Shown piece by piece: positions 54,791 to 61,865 of a DNA stretch of 64,000 nucleotides. The notes under the pieces were generated by a model, which did not search any database, was not told the origin of the DNA, and was given only the letters and a program-made list of their open reading frames with translations. Position 1 is the stretch's first letter; the number at the start of each line of letters is the position of its first letter. A program made the position numbers and the translations under genes. This stretch comes from Flavobacterium sp. 1355 (GTDB lineage Bacteria; Bacteroidota; Bacteroidia; Flavobacteriales; Flavobacteriaceae): assembly GCF_017833415.1 (NCBI RefSeq), contig NZ_JAFICC010000004.1, positions 248,001-312,000 on the forward strand, read 5' to 3'.

Positions 54791-54840
54791 TCACCACAAT
54801 CAAAATTATGGTTTTCCATAAAAGCACTAAAAAAGAAAAC

Positions 54841-54870
54841 CCGATAGTGTAGGAACTACCGAGTCTCTTT
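54841..54870. terminator. Bidirectional hairpin shared by a short plus transcript and the minus small gene
   Basis: CCGATAGT / ACTACCGA stem with loop GTAGGA. On the minus strand it continues into GGGTTTTCTTTTTT; on the plus strand into TCTCTTTT. It lies between the plus promoter at 54759 and the minus gene 54883-55044. Confidence 0.65.
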
Positions 54871-54882
54871 TAAATCTTACAT

Positions 54883-55044
54883 TATAAGTGTAAGATATAG
54901 TTAATAAATTCTACTATTACTTTTATTGATCCCGCAAAAGATGCAATATTTTTAATCATAGTAGTTAATTTCGTCACGACGGACTTTGGCGTAGTTACTT
55001 TCTCTACGCGGTCTATTTCACAATAGTCCTCTTTGTTTTTCATA
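54883..55044 (-). CDS. 53-residue peptide of unknown function
   Basis: MKNKEDYCEIDRVEKVTTPK followed by a segment with KLTTMIKNIASFAGSIKVIV EFINYILHL. The C-terminal half is amphipathic or hydrophobic, so it may associate with membranes. A good hairpin terminator follows at 54841-54870 on the minus strand. The gene is shorter than the usual annotation limit. No family recognised. Confidence 0.5.
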
Positions 55045-55226
55045 ACGATGAAAGTTTAATTATACAATAAAAGCAATGAACTTTTAAAGCTTCTGTAATT
55101 GGAGAGCTTTATTTTTATAAAGGTAGTTCTTATCTTTATTCTCACTAATACGCATTTTAATACATTCAAACAAAGTTATTAACAATATAGGTACACTTTT
55201 TATCTTTATAATTATTCACTAACAAC

Positions 55227-55274
55227 AAAGCCACTTCATTACGGAGTGGCTTTTTTAATACTTAATATCATGGA
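55227..55274 (+). repeat. Hairpin plus leader TAATACTTAATATCATGGA, copy 1
   Basis: AAAGCCACT / AGTGGCTTT hairpin is followed by AATACTTAATATCATGGA (55257-55274), which includes the ATG of the gene at 55270. The second copy is at 56821-56868. Confidence 0.75.
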
Positions 55275-55458
55275 CTTAAAACAATTTGAAACAGCAACAA
55301 AAGAACAACAGAACGAATTTCTTATTTCATTAAAAGACACAGATAAAAACATATCTGATTATATAGTAAAAGAGAGAGTGACTAATATGAGAAATATAAC
55401 TTTGGAAGCAATGTCAGAAGAAGAACAATTAGAGTATCCTAGATGGTATCGCCCTTAA
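55270..55458 (+). CDS. Small hypothetical protein of the element
   Basis: The 62-residue product starts MDLKQFETATKEQQNEFLIS and is helical and acidic (EAMSEEEQLEYPRWYRP). The ATG at 55270 is part of the repeated leader; an upstream in-frame ATG at 55246 lies in the terminator hairpin and is unlikely. Its 3' end overlaps the convergent gene at 55439-55756 by 20 bp. Unknown function. Confidence 0.55.
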   Translation: MDLKQFETATKEQQNEFLISLKDTDKNISDYIVKERVTNMRNITLEAMSEEEQLEYPRWYRP

Positions 55459-55756
55459 ATCTTAAAGTTTCTAACACCATTACTGCATCTTTTATACTTT
55501 TAGGGATGTGAGGATGTGAATATTTCAGAAAATCCCCACTAGAAGTACCATTATCTATTCCTGCTATCCTTAAAATAGTTACTGAATTAGTTGTAAATTT
55601 AGTTTTGTCGCATTCAATCACTTTAAAATAGAATGATTCCTTATGTGGATAATCTTTAGATATAGGTTTTTCTGAGTAGTAGAAAATCCTTTCATCAGGA
55701 CTAGAAGATAGTAGAGACATAGTGTATGGATTTTTAATCAAATATATTAAAAACAT
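55439..55756 (-). CDS. Hypothetical protein, convergent with the small gene
   Basis: The 105-residue frame starts MFLIYLIKNPYTMSLLSSSP (alternative start Met13). It is beta-rich in the middle (HKESFYFKVIECDKTKFTTN) and ends DAVMVLETLRFKGDTI. No motif recognised. A complete gene or a truncated one cannot be told apart. Confidence 0.45.
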   Translation of the reverse strand: MFLIYLIKNPYTMSLLSSSPDERIFYYSEKPISKDYPHKESFYFKVIECDKTKFTTNSVTILRIAGIDNGTSSGDFLKYSHPHIPKSIKDAVMVLETLRFKGDTI

Positions 55757-55870
55757 TATAGGCCAAACTAGGTATAAATACTTGTTTTATTTTTATGAAA
55801 TATAATCTTTCAGTTTTTGGAAACAGTTTGTACCCTTATTTAGACTCTATACATTTTGAATAATAAAAGG

Positions 55871-55878
55871 TATATTTG
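55871..55878 (+). promoter_or_regulatory. -7 box of the gene at 55912 (TATATTTG)
   Basis: TATATTTG fits TAnnTTTG and lies 34 bp before the ATG at 55912. It rules out the upstream TTG at 55876 as start. Confidence 0.55.
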
Positions 55879-55911
55879 ATAATAAATTTAGTCAATTCCA
55901 ACAAAAGTTTT

Positions 55912-56811
55912 ATGTCAAATATTTACTGGCCTGTTTATAAAAATTTAGAAGCAGGGGTTCTTAATTTAAGTTATTCAATTCACATTGATGATAATCAACT
56001 AAATGTTTATTCATCTCAAATCTCCGATCTTATTTTAAGAGCGTCTGCCGAAATAGAGTCCATATCAAAAGAATTATATAAATTAAACGGAGGAACAAAA
56101 ACAACAAAGATAAGGTATGATACAGATGCATTAGAACATTTAAATTCTCTATGGAAGTTGGAACAAAAAGTAGCATTGATAAGTTCTGCAAATTGTTTTC
56201 AAACTATCAAGGAGCTCAAACCATTTGTCAAAAATGAAACTAGTACATTTCATGGACAGCCAACATATACATGGAACAATTCGTATCAAAACCTTAAACA
56301 TGATAGAGCTAATTCCTTGCAGTTTGGTAATTTAAAATATCTATTTGATATTATGTCTGCATTATTTATTCTGAATTTATATTATAAAAATGATGTAATT
56401 TCTTTGTATAATGACGGTGGGGGAATTAATTTTCCTTTAAACATGGGATCTGATATTTTTTCTGTAAAATTTCATAAATGGTTTCTTTATGACCAAAATC
56501 TGAATTATGGAAAGAAAGATTTTTTTGATGAGTGTTTATACTATATGCACTACACAGAAGGGACTATTGAAAATATAAAAGAAGCATATAAGAAAGATTT
56601 AAATGGTATGAAAGAATCATTTTTAAGGTATCCTGCAACAACAGAATATTTACAAAATAATACAATTGCAGATGTGGTTGATGAGGATTTCATGAAGAAT
56701 ATATTAGGAAGAGACGATTATTTAAATCTTTGTTTACGTAATATGGAAAACCAATCCGAGGCAGCGAAATACTATCAATGGCAGGCATTCATAAATAAGA
56801 ATGAATTTTAA
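55912..56811 (+). CDS. Hypothetical protein with HEPN-like central helices
   Basis: The 299-residue product starts MSNIYWPVYKNLEAGVLNLS. The middle has NSYQNLKHDRANSLQFGNLK followed by YLFDIMSALFILNLYYKND. That pattern, a Lys-His-Asp-Arg helix then a long hydrophobic helix, resembles HEPN-type helical bundles in toxin or abortive-infection proteins. The exact Rx4-6H motif is not confirmed. No signal peptide. A HEPN nuclease role is only a suggestion. Confidence 0.55.
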   Translation: MSNIYWPVYKNLEAGVLNLSYSIHIDDNQLNVYSSQISDLILRASAEIESISKELYKLNGGTKTTKIRYDTDALEHLNSLWKLEQKVALISSANCFQTIKELKPFVKNETSTFHGQPTYTWNNSYQNLKHDRANSLQFGNLKYLFDIMSALFILNLYYKNDVISLYNDGGGINFPLNMGSDIFSVKFHKWFLYDQNLNYGKKDFFDECLYYMHYTEGTIENIKEAYKKDLNGMKESFLRYPATTEYLQNNTIADVVDEDFMKNILGRDDYLNLCLRNMENQSEAAKYYQWQAFINKNEF

Positions 56812-56820
56812 TTTAAAAAT

Positions 56821-56868
56821 AAAGCCACTCGTTAGTTGGAATGGCTTTATAATACTTAATATCATGGA
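56821..56868 (+). repeat. Hairpin plus leader TAATACTTAATATCATGGA, copy 2
   Basis: AAAGCCA / TGGCTTT hairpin is followed by AATACTTAATATCATGGA (56851-56868), an exact 18-bp copy of the leader at 55257-55274. The hairpin also ends the gene at 55912. The ATG opens only a 20-codon frame (56864-56926). Confidence 0.75.
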
Positions 56869-56926
56869 AAAAGAAGTAGAAGTTCCTTATCAAACATTAG
56901 CATTAAAAACACGTAGAAATACCTAG
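56864..56926 (+). other. 20-codon frame after repeated leader
   Basis: MEKEVEVPYQTLALKTRRNT then TAG. It starts at the same leader as the 62-residue gene at 55270 but shows no further similarity. It could be a short peptide or the truncated start of a lost gene. Confidence 0.3.
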
Positions 56927-56950
56927 TTTGTTTGATCTAAATTATCAGAA

Positions 56951-58153
56951 TTAATTACAATATTTGGTGTTAGCATCTTTAACCCATTTTTTAGGATCAG
57001 GAGTAAATCCATTATCAACAGTTATACAATTGATCTTGTTTTTTGTTGCAGACATTGAATTTATAAAAGTATTTCTACCGTTTTTTAAGTTCAGAGTTTT
57101 TAACTGGTTATTCTCTAACTGAATGTAGTATATGAGTTTGTTGTTAGATAAGTCTATATTTTCAATCAAAGTATTAGTGCAGTAAAGACTTCTTAGGTTT
57201 GCCAATTCTTTAAGATTTAACAGAGAAATAAGAGTAGAACTTACTTTTAAGTGTATAATCTCTTTATTATTTGTCAAATCAATTTTAAGAATTTTATTGA
57301 ATGTAATATCAAGAAGAGTTAATTTTGGGTTTTTAGAAATATCTACAGATGTTAGCTTATTATAAGACAAGGCTAAACTTTCAAGATTAGGTAACATTTC
57401 TAAATTTATAGATGTTAAACTATTATTGTTATCATTAACACCATCTATTGGACTTCCTCCTAAATTAATTTCTTTTAAAGATATAACAGGTGTTTTTGGA
57501 AATTTTATTTCCGTTATTGCATTCTTACTTAAATTAATTGTTTTTAGTTGTGTGCTCCCTGATAAATCTATAACGCCAATTACTCCAGAGTTTTGAAAAT
57601 CTATTGATTCTAAGTTTGTCTGAGTATTTAAGTTCAAAATGTTTTTAATTCTAGCTAATGAACAATCTAACTTAGTAAGTTTACTGCTTTTTGGAAGAAT
57701 TATAGTTTGCATGGTGGTTATTGCATTGGATTTAGCCCGAACATTAAAGTTTATCTCTTGTAGATTAGAATTATTGTAAAGATTTAAAATATTGGCATTA
57801 GGGTTAATATTACTATCACGAAGTAAAACGTAACCTGTAATTGTTTGTAAATTTTGGAACGATTCAATACCCCCAAGATTGCTTACAGCACCACTATTTC
57901 CTAAATCAAGTTTAGTAATTTTTGAAGCTTCTTCGCATGAAATCTTAGAATCATTATTTAAATCATACCCTTTGGATATTAAGAAATTTAAAAAAGAAGA
58001 ATTATTGGAGTCAAACTTTACATAACCTGAACACTCTACAATATATTTAGAAAGCTCAGAATTATTTGTTTCAGAACCCTCAGCCGAAGAATCATCAGAA
58101 CTGGAACAGCCAAATAGCAAAATTGACGTAAACAAATGGAGTAATTTTTTCAT
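56951..58153 (-). CDS. Surface lipoprotein with leucine-rich-repeat-like domain
   Basis: The 400-residue product has a lipoprotein signal (LLHLFTSILLFGC, Cys at 16) followed by an Ser/Asp-rich linker. Around residues 58-75 is an EF-hand-like DLNNDSKISCEEASKITKLD. From about 85 to 370 runs a series of about ten irregular leucine-rich repeats (NLQTITG, LKEINLGG, LESLALSYNKLTSVDIS). The C-terminus (CITVDNGFTPDPKKWVKDAN) is typical of flavobacterial LRR lipoproteins. Cys residues may form a disulphide at the end. A surface binding role is inferred. Next gene upstream is 58177. Confidence 0.85.
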   Translation of the reverse strand: MKKLLHLFTSILLFGCSSSDDSSAEGSETNNSELSKYIVECSGYVKFDSNNSSFLNFLISKGYDLNNDSKISCEEASKITKLDLGNSGAVSNLGGIESFQNLQTITGYVLLRDSNINPNANILNLYNNSNLQEINFNVRAKSNAITTMQTIILPKSSKLTKLDCSLARIKNILNLNTQTNLESIDFQNSGVIGVIDLSGSTQLKTINLSKNAITEIKFPKTPVISLKEINLGGSPIDGVNDNNNSLTSINLEMLPNLESLALSYNKLTSVDISKNPKLTLLDITFNKILKIDLTNNKEIIHLKVSSTLISLLNLKELANLRSLYCTNTLIENIDLSNNKLIYYIQLENNQLKTLNLKNGRNTFINSMSATKNKINCITVDNGFTPDPKKWVKDANTKYCN

Positions 58154-58176
58154 AGTTTTTAAATTAGAAGGTATTA

Positions 58177-58821
58177 TTATTTAGAGAGTACAATAGAGGA
58201 ATTTGATTTGCCAATGACATATAAGTATCTTTTAGTTTTATTAATTGCGTCGTAAAACAATACAAACCTAAGACCTTCGTCTAAAAGAGTTATTCCATAT
58301 TCACTTTCATAGATATATACTTTTGATTGCGAATTATATTCTACAAAATTTTGAGATCTGCCTAACCATTGATTTTGCCCACGTTTAAACCATACTGTAT
58401 TTTTATCGAAATACAAATAGCCGTTAAATTTTTCTTCTTTAACTGATTTCCATACTCCATTTTCAAGTACTTGGTCTACAATCGTAGGAACACCATAACC
58501 GCCAGTTAAAGATGTTGTAACATTGATTTTATAAGAAGGTTTATTGTATGTTGAGTTATAAGAGGTATTTTGAATTGGAGTTGAATTTGTAAAGGATTGG
58601 ATAGGATAACCATTATCCCTAGCTAATGTTCCGACTTTTCCAGTATAGGGATTGATATTTCCTACAGTTGTAAAATTATTGTTTACAGTATAGTCACGGT
58701 TTGTTCTGTAATGCGAAGGTACAACTGTACCATCTGTACGTGCATAAGAATTTACCCAGACATCTTGAGCGAAAGAATTTAAACAAAGAAAAAACAGTAA
58801 AAGAGAAGTAAATTTTTTCAT
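58177..58821 (-). CDS. Secreted hypothetical protein behind a structured leader
   Basis: The 214-residue product has a signal peptide (LLFFLCLNSFAQDV, about 1-19). Mature part: VWVNSYARTDGTVVPSHYRT NRDYTVNNNFTTVGNINPYTG, a short segment common in flavobacterial secreted proteins, then a beta-rich domain. It precedes the LRR lipoprotein gene on the same strand (23 bp apart), so they form an operon. Transcription from 59035 would pass through a strong terminator at 58864-58950 first. Confidence 0.75.
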   Translation of the reverse strand: MKKFTSLLLFFLCLNSFAQDVWVNSYARTDGTVVPSHYRTNRDYTVNNNFTTVGNINPYTGKVGTLARDNGYPIQSFTNSTPIQNTSYNSTYNKPSYKINVTTSLTGGYGVPTIVDQVLENGVWKSVKEEKFNGYLYFDKNTVWFKRGQNQWLGRSQNFVEYNSQSKVYIYESEYGITLLDEGLRFVLFYDAINKTKRYLYVIGKSNSSIVLSK

Positions 58822-58822
58822 A

Positions 58823-58850
58823 GGGTTTAGTTTGTATCACTAAAACCCAA
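58823..58850 (-). promoter_or_regulatory. Hairpin over the ribosome-binding region of the gene at 58177
   Basis: GGGTTTTAGT / ACTAAACCC on the minus strand, loop GATACAA, ends just before the ATG at 58821. It could hide the translation start. Confidence 0.4.
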
Positions 58851-58863
58851 AGTGAAGTTGTTA

Positions 58864-58950
58864 TACAAAAAAGCGTGGGTTTGTAACCGTACCAAGAATC
58901 GGGGTTCTGGACAAACCTTGCACCAATGATAAGTTACGCCCACGCCGTAG
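58864..58950 (-). terminator. Internal terminator/attenuator in the leader
   Basis: On the minus strand, GCGTGGGCGTAAC pairs with GTTACAAACCCACGC around a structured loop that contains CCAGAA / TTCTTGG, then TTTTTTG (58866-58872). It stands 44 nt before the start of the gene at 58821, so it can switch its expression. Confidence 0.65.
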
Positions 58951-59044
58951 CATGAGCATAGTCTTATTATCGTGTGGTGCTTTTGAAATTGTCCAGATTT
59001 CGATACCATGATAATAGCTAACGCTAATATTTTAATTCAATCGC

Positions 59045-59080
59045 AAATGTAATAAATTACAGCAGATTTCAAACATTTGT
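59045..59080 (-). promoter_or_regulatory. Promoter of the leader (TTTG ... TACATTTG)
   Basis: On the minus strand TTTG and TACATTTG are 18 bp apart, close to the Bacteroidota -33/-7 spacing (19). A transcript from here would start near 59035 and run into the structured leader. Confidence 0.5.
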
Positions 59081-59166
59081 TATTGAAAAATACCCGAAGT
59101 ACATTTGTAATCAGGTCTTTAAAGAATTAAAAATCGTTAAAACTAGAATTTAGTTACACTAAAATT

Positions 59167-59196
59167 TTGTTTAAGTGTAAAAATCTGCTAAATTTG
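59167..59196 (+). promoter_or_regulatory. Transposase promoter (TTG-N19-TAAATTTG)
   Basis: TTG at 59167-59169 and TAAATTTG at 59189-59196 with exactly 19 bp between, a textbook flavobacterial promoter. Transcription would start at about 59202, after the in-frame TTG at 59167, so the coding start is the ATG at 59218. Confidence 0.8.
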
Positions 59197-59217
59197 CGTA
59201 AAGAAAAACGAAGACCC

Positions 59218-60189
59218 ATGTTTAATAAGGATTTCAATTCAATATTGGAAGTTGCGAGAGAATTCTCTACAGAAGAAAAATGCATAGAACATTTAGAAGC
59301 TTTGTATTGGAGTAACAAACCAGTAAGTCCTTTTCACGAGGATAGTATAGTTTATAAATGTAAAGGCAATAAGTACAAATGCAAAACAAGCGGAAAATAC
59401 TTTACTGTAAAGACAGGTTCTATGTTTGATAACACAAAAATTGAATTACCTAAATGGTTTATGGCTATCTTTTTAGTAACAAACCATAAAAAAGGTATCA
59501 GTTCAGTACAGCTTGGAAAAGATTTGCAAATTAGTCAGAAGTCTGCTTGGTTTATGCTACATAGAATCAGAAAATGTTTTGGAATAGAAAATGACATTGA
59601 TGATAAATTTGAGGGTATTTGTGAGGCGGACGAATCTTTTTTCGGCGGGAAAAATAAAAATAGGCACAAAGACAAAAAAGTTCCAATGTCACAGGGTAGA
59701 AGTTTTAAAGACAAAACACCAGTGATAGGAGTTTTACAGAGAGGGGAATCTGAAATAATAGACGGTAAAAAGATTATGTTATCTCACAGTAAAGTAAAAT
59801 GTATTGTTGGTAAAAACACTAAGAGTGAAACAATCCAACCCTTTATTAAATCAGTTGTTATAAAAGACAGCGTTTTAATTTCGGATGAATGGTGGGGATA
59901 TAGAGGATTAGAAAATACATACGACCATCATGTAGTAGACCACGGCAAAAAACAATATGTAAATTTTGATAATCCTGAGATACACAGTAATTCTATGGAA
60001 GGATTTTGGGGAATAATGAAACGTTCCTACAATGGTATTTACAATTGGTGGTCAAGAAAACATATTCAAAACTATGTAGACGAGCATGTATACAGATTTA
60101 ACCTTAGAGAATTAAAAAACTCTGAAAGATTCAACTACTTGCTTAAAAATTCGCAAATCAGAACAAAATACAAACAATTAACAGCTTAA
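59218..60189 (+). CDS. IS1595-family transposase (ISXO2-like)
   Basis: The 323-residue transposase has an N-terminal zinc-ribbon-like region (CKGNKYKCKTSGKYFTVKTG, about 35-75), a helix-turn-helix-like segment (SSVQLGKDLQISQKSAWFML), then a DDE domain. The first Asp is in ICEADESFFGGK (about 135), the second in VLISDEWWGY (about 220) and the Glu in IHSNSMEGFWGIMKR (about 262). All catalytic residues are present, so it may be active. The ATG at 59218 (MFNKDFNSILEV) is preferred over the upstream TTG because of the promoter. It lies inside the 7.4-kb element with perfect ends. Confidence 0.95.
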   Translation: MFNKDFNSILEVAREFSTEEKCIEHLEALYWSNKPVSPFHEDSIVYKCKGNKYKCKTSGKYFTVKTGSMFDNTKIELPKWFMAIFLVTNHKKGISSVQLGKDLQISQKSAWFMLHRIRKCFGIENDIDDKFEGICEADESFFGGKNKNRHKDKKVPMSQGRSFKDKTPVIGVLQRGESEIIDGKKIMLSHSKVKCIVGKNTKSETIQPFIKSVVIKDSVLISDEWWGYRGLENTYDHHVVDHGKKQYVNFDNPEIHSNSMEGFWGIMKRSYNGIYNWWSRKHIQNYVDEHVYRFNLRELKNSERFNYLLKNSQIRTKYKQLTA

Positions 60190-60204
60190 TTATGAAAGAA
60201 AAAT

Positions 60205-60420
60205 CTACTGAATACCAAGTTGCTTTAGCACTTCAGCAAGCCGCTGAGGCTTTGAACCTAAAGCTAATTCCAATTGCTTACGAAGCCCATTCTTACTCTC
60301 TAAAAGAGAGGCTTCAAATACTTTTCTTTGGTCATCTGTAAGACAGCTTTCTAAAGCTTTAATTCTTAAACCATGTACCGCAAGACTTAAGTTAATATCA
60401 TTTATATCTTTTGCATTCAT
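60205..60420 (-). CDS. Small helical protein downstream of the transposase (opposite strand)
   Basis: The 71-residue product MNAKDINDINLSLAVHGLRI KALESCL ... is helical and charged (TDDQRKVFEASLLESKNGLR). A 49-codon plus-strand frame overlaps it but looks less protein-like. Unknown function; possibly an accessory factor of the element. Confidence 0.5.
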   Translation of the reverse strand: MNAKDINDINLSLAVHGLRIKALESCLTDDQRKVFEASLLESKNGLRKQLELALGSKPQRLAEVLKQLGIQ

Positions 60421-60482
60421 AATAATGAGATTTAAAACACATAGTTAAGAAATTATTTACAGAAACACAAATGATAAATTGC

Positions 60483-60490
60483 TAACTTTG
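60483..60490 (+). promoter_or_regulatory. -7 box for the gene at 60510 (TAACTTTG)
   Basis: TAACTTTG fits TAnnTTTG and lies 19 bp before the TTG start at 60510. An ATG at 60505 is followed by a stop two codons later, so the TTG is needed for this frame. Confidence 0.5.
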
Positions 60491-60509
60491 AAACTTTAAA
60501 CATAATGAT

Positions 60510-60782
60510 TTGAAAATACTAGAAAAAGAGAAGCTTTTACAAGATGAAAGCATACACAAGACAGAATTTGAAAAACAATGGTATTTCAGTCTTGAAGATA
60601 TGGCGATATATTTACAAGAGGATTTATCAGAGGTTGAAAATATAGAACTACCGTTATTAATCGACGGAAAACGAAAGACAGTCCAGACTGCAACTTTTGA
60701 GGACATAGAAAAAGGGCGGAAAAAAGAACCTTTATCAGAATTTAATAAAGCTCTTTTGAAAGCCAGACACTTTAAGAAATGA
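60510..60782 (+). CDS. Small hypothetical protein with BRO-N-like start (TTG codon)
   Basis: The 90-residue frame starts with TTG and encodes KILEKEKLLQDESIHKTEFE KQWYFSLEDMAIYLQEDLSE. The FEKQWYFSLEDMAIYL segment recalls the N-terminal motif of BRO or phage antirepressor-like proteins, but the match is weak. Its stop overlaps the start region of the next frame. Function unknown. Confidence 0.45.
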   Translation: MKILEKEKLLQDESIHKTEFEKQWYFSLEDMAIYLQEDLSEVENIELPLLIDGKRKTVQTATFEDIEKGRKKEPLSEFNKALLKARHFKK

Positions 60783-60789
60783 CATATAG

Positions 60790-60819
60790 TTGGAAATCAA
60801 ATAAAAAACAATACCTTTG
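60790..60819 (+). promoter_or_regulatory. Promoter of the gene at 60841 (TTG-N19-TACCTTTG)
   Basis: TTG (60790-60792) and TACCTTTG (60812-60819) with exactly 19 bp between. It points to the ATG at 60841 and excludes the upstream in-frame ATG at 60779. Confidence 0.8.
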
Positions 60820-60840
60820 TAAGGTAAATAATCCAATTAT

Positions 60841-61114
60841 GAGCGAAGAAAAAATTGCCCATCTAGAAAAAAGAATAGATAAATTAGAGTATAAAATAGA
60901 TAAAATCATAAGTACTCTAAAAGATTTAGCTCCAGCTTTAGATGGAAACTTTGTAGAAATTAAAGATAAACTAGATAGTTTAGAAGTTAAAGTTGATAAG
61001 CTTGATGGTTCAACTGAACAAGGTTTTAAAGAAGTTAAGTGGGAACTCCAAAAAATTCAAGATGTAACTAAATATGCAGATGAATACTCAAACATTCCGC
61101 CTGCAAAAGCTTAA
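60841..61114 (+). CDS. Coiled-coil protein of the element
   Basis: The 90-residue product starts MSEEKIAHLEKRIDKLEYKI and is almost entirely heptad coiled coil to about residue 75 (ISTLKDLAPALDGNFVEIKD, LEVKVDKLDGSTEQGFKEVK), with a short Pro-rich end. It could form a trimeric or dimeric rod. It has its own promoter (TTG-N19-TACCTTTG) and terminator (61142-61168). Confidence 0.75.
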
Positions 61115-61141
61115 TTTATACGCCTAAAAAATAATTCCTAA

Positions 61142-61168
61142 GCCTCTACTAATTTAGAGGCTTTTTTA
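61142..61168 (+). terminator. Terminator of the coiled-coil gene
   Basis: GCCTCT / AGAGGC stem with loop ACTAATTT, then TTTTTT. Confidence 0.85.
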
Positions 61169-61173
61169 TTTGC

Positions 61174-61181
61174 TATATTTG
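61174..61181 (+). promoter_or_regulatory. -7 box of the gene at 61204 (TATATTTG)
   Basis: TATATTTG fits TAnnTTTG, 22 bp before the ATG at 61204. The -33 element is unclear. Confidence 0.6.
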
Positions 61182-61203
61182 AGAAACTTAAAACTAACTA
61201 ATT

Positions 61204-61410
61204 ATGAAAGGATTTATTAAAATAACAAACTTACGTGGTCAAATAATTTACTTAAACATCGACTACATAATTAAGTTCAATGAGCTACCAAGTAAGAACG
61301 GCACAAAAAATACTGTTATTAGAGTAACGTCAGGGCAAGAGGTGGCGACATTACTGACGAACACTAGTGCAGAAGAAATTGCAAATATGATAGAAATTTC
61401 AAAAGGATAA
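61204..61410 (+). CDS. Small beta-rich protein of the element
   Basis: The 68-residue product MKGFIKITNLRGQIIYLNID ... VATLLTNTSAEEIANMIEIS looks like a compact strand-strand-helix fold (similar in feel to FlbD-type mini proteins, without a proven match). Followed 5 bp later by the gene at 61416, so the two are co-transcribed. Confidence 0.6.
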   Translation: MKGFIKITNLRGQIIYLNIDYIIKFNELPSKNGTKNTVIRVTSGQEVATLLTNTSAEEIANMIEISKG

Positions 61411-61415
61411 TTCTA

Positions 61416-61820
61416 ATGGAAATCTTTATAGGCGTAGCTGCTTTACTTATAGCTTGGTTAACATATCAAAAAACTTTCAATTCAAAACCTGATGAAGAAA
61501 GAAACAATTTACTAGCTGTTTTTATTACCACTCAAAAATTACATTTAGAAGTTCAATCTATTCTTCAAAAGTATATCGATGATAACGATGGTGCTAATCA
61601 CGAACTCTATCCAAACATAACATTTCAGAAAATGTTGGATATGTACAAACAAGAGTATGAAAAAGGCTTATCTGATAAAGTTTACAATGAGCTAAAAAAC
61701 AATGAAATTTATACTAAAAGTAATATTGCAACTTTTCAAAATATGATTGACACGCAACATAATGCTTTACTACAATTTAAAAATCAATTACTATTTTTAA
61801 CCCCACCCGCAAAAAACTAG
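61416..61820 (+). CDS. Small membrane-anchored protein of the element
   Basis: The 134-residue product has one N-terminal membrane helix (MEIFIGVAALLIAWLTYQKT) followed by a helical cytoplasmic or periplasmic part (NNLLAVFITTQKLHLEVQSI, FLTPPAKN). It ends 14 bp before the right inverted repeat of the element. Pairing with the 61204 gene suggests a two-protein module; function unknown. Confidence 0.65.
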   Translation: MEIFIGVAALLIAWLTYQKTFNSKPDEERNNLLAVFITTQKLHLEVQSILQKYIDDNDGANHELYPNITFQKMLDMYKQEYEKGLSDKVYNELKNNEIYTKSNIATFQNMIDTQHNALLQFKNQLLFLTPPAKN

Positions 61821-61833
61821 AAACAAGTAGATC

Positions 61834-61857
61834 TGGTGTAAAGTGGGTATACTTACC
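61834..61857. repeat. Right terminal inverted repeat (24 bp)
   Basis: TGGTGTAAAGTGGGTATACT TACC is the exact reverse complement of 54492-54515. Confidence 0.95.
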
Positions 61858-61865
61858 TAAAATAA
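61858..61865. repeat. 8-bp target-site duplication, right copy (TAAAATAA)
   Basis: Matches 54484-54491. Deleting 54492-61865 joins ATA-AAA-ATG-GCT with no frame change, restoring the GH92 frame. Confidence 0.95.

Larger units (their letters stand above)
58822..59217. other. Control region between the secreted-protein operon and the transposase
   Basis: The 396-bp region contains, on the minus strand, a promoter near 59045-59075, a leader with strong secondary structure and an internal terminator (58864-58950), and on the plus strand the transposase promoter (59167-59196). The minus-strand frame 58827-59009 spans the structured region and was not accepted as a gene. Confidence 0.55.
54492..61857. 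mobile_element. 7,366-bp IS1595-type element with passenger genes
   Basis: The element is bounded by 24-bp perfect inverted repeats and flanked by 8-bp direct repeats (TAAAATAA). It carries an ISXO2-like DDE transposase at 59218-60189. Passenger genes, in order: a small membrane peptide candidate (54592), a 53-residue peptide (54883, minus), 55270, 55439 (minus), 55912, lipoprotein 56951 (minus), secreted protein 58177 (minus), 60205 (minus), 60510, 60841, 61204 and 61416. Inserting it cut a GH92 gene in two. Most IS1595 members are 1-2.5 kb, so the cargo is unusually large. All passenger genes lie between intact ends, so they may move together. Confidence 0.95.

Noticed and set aside
58827..59009. 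60-codon minus-strand frame in the structured leader
   Set aside because: It covers the stem-loop and terminator, and its composition (many Cys/His/Arg from the stem) is not protein-like. The RNA structure explains the region better, although a leader peptide cannot be excluded.
60192..60341. 49-codon plus-strand frame after the transposase
   Set aside because: It lies opposite the more protein-like 71-residue minus-strand frame and has no promoter.
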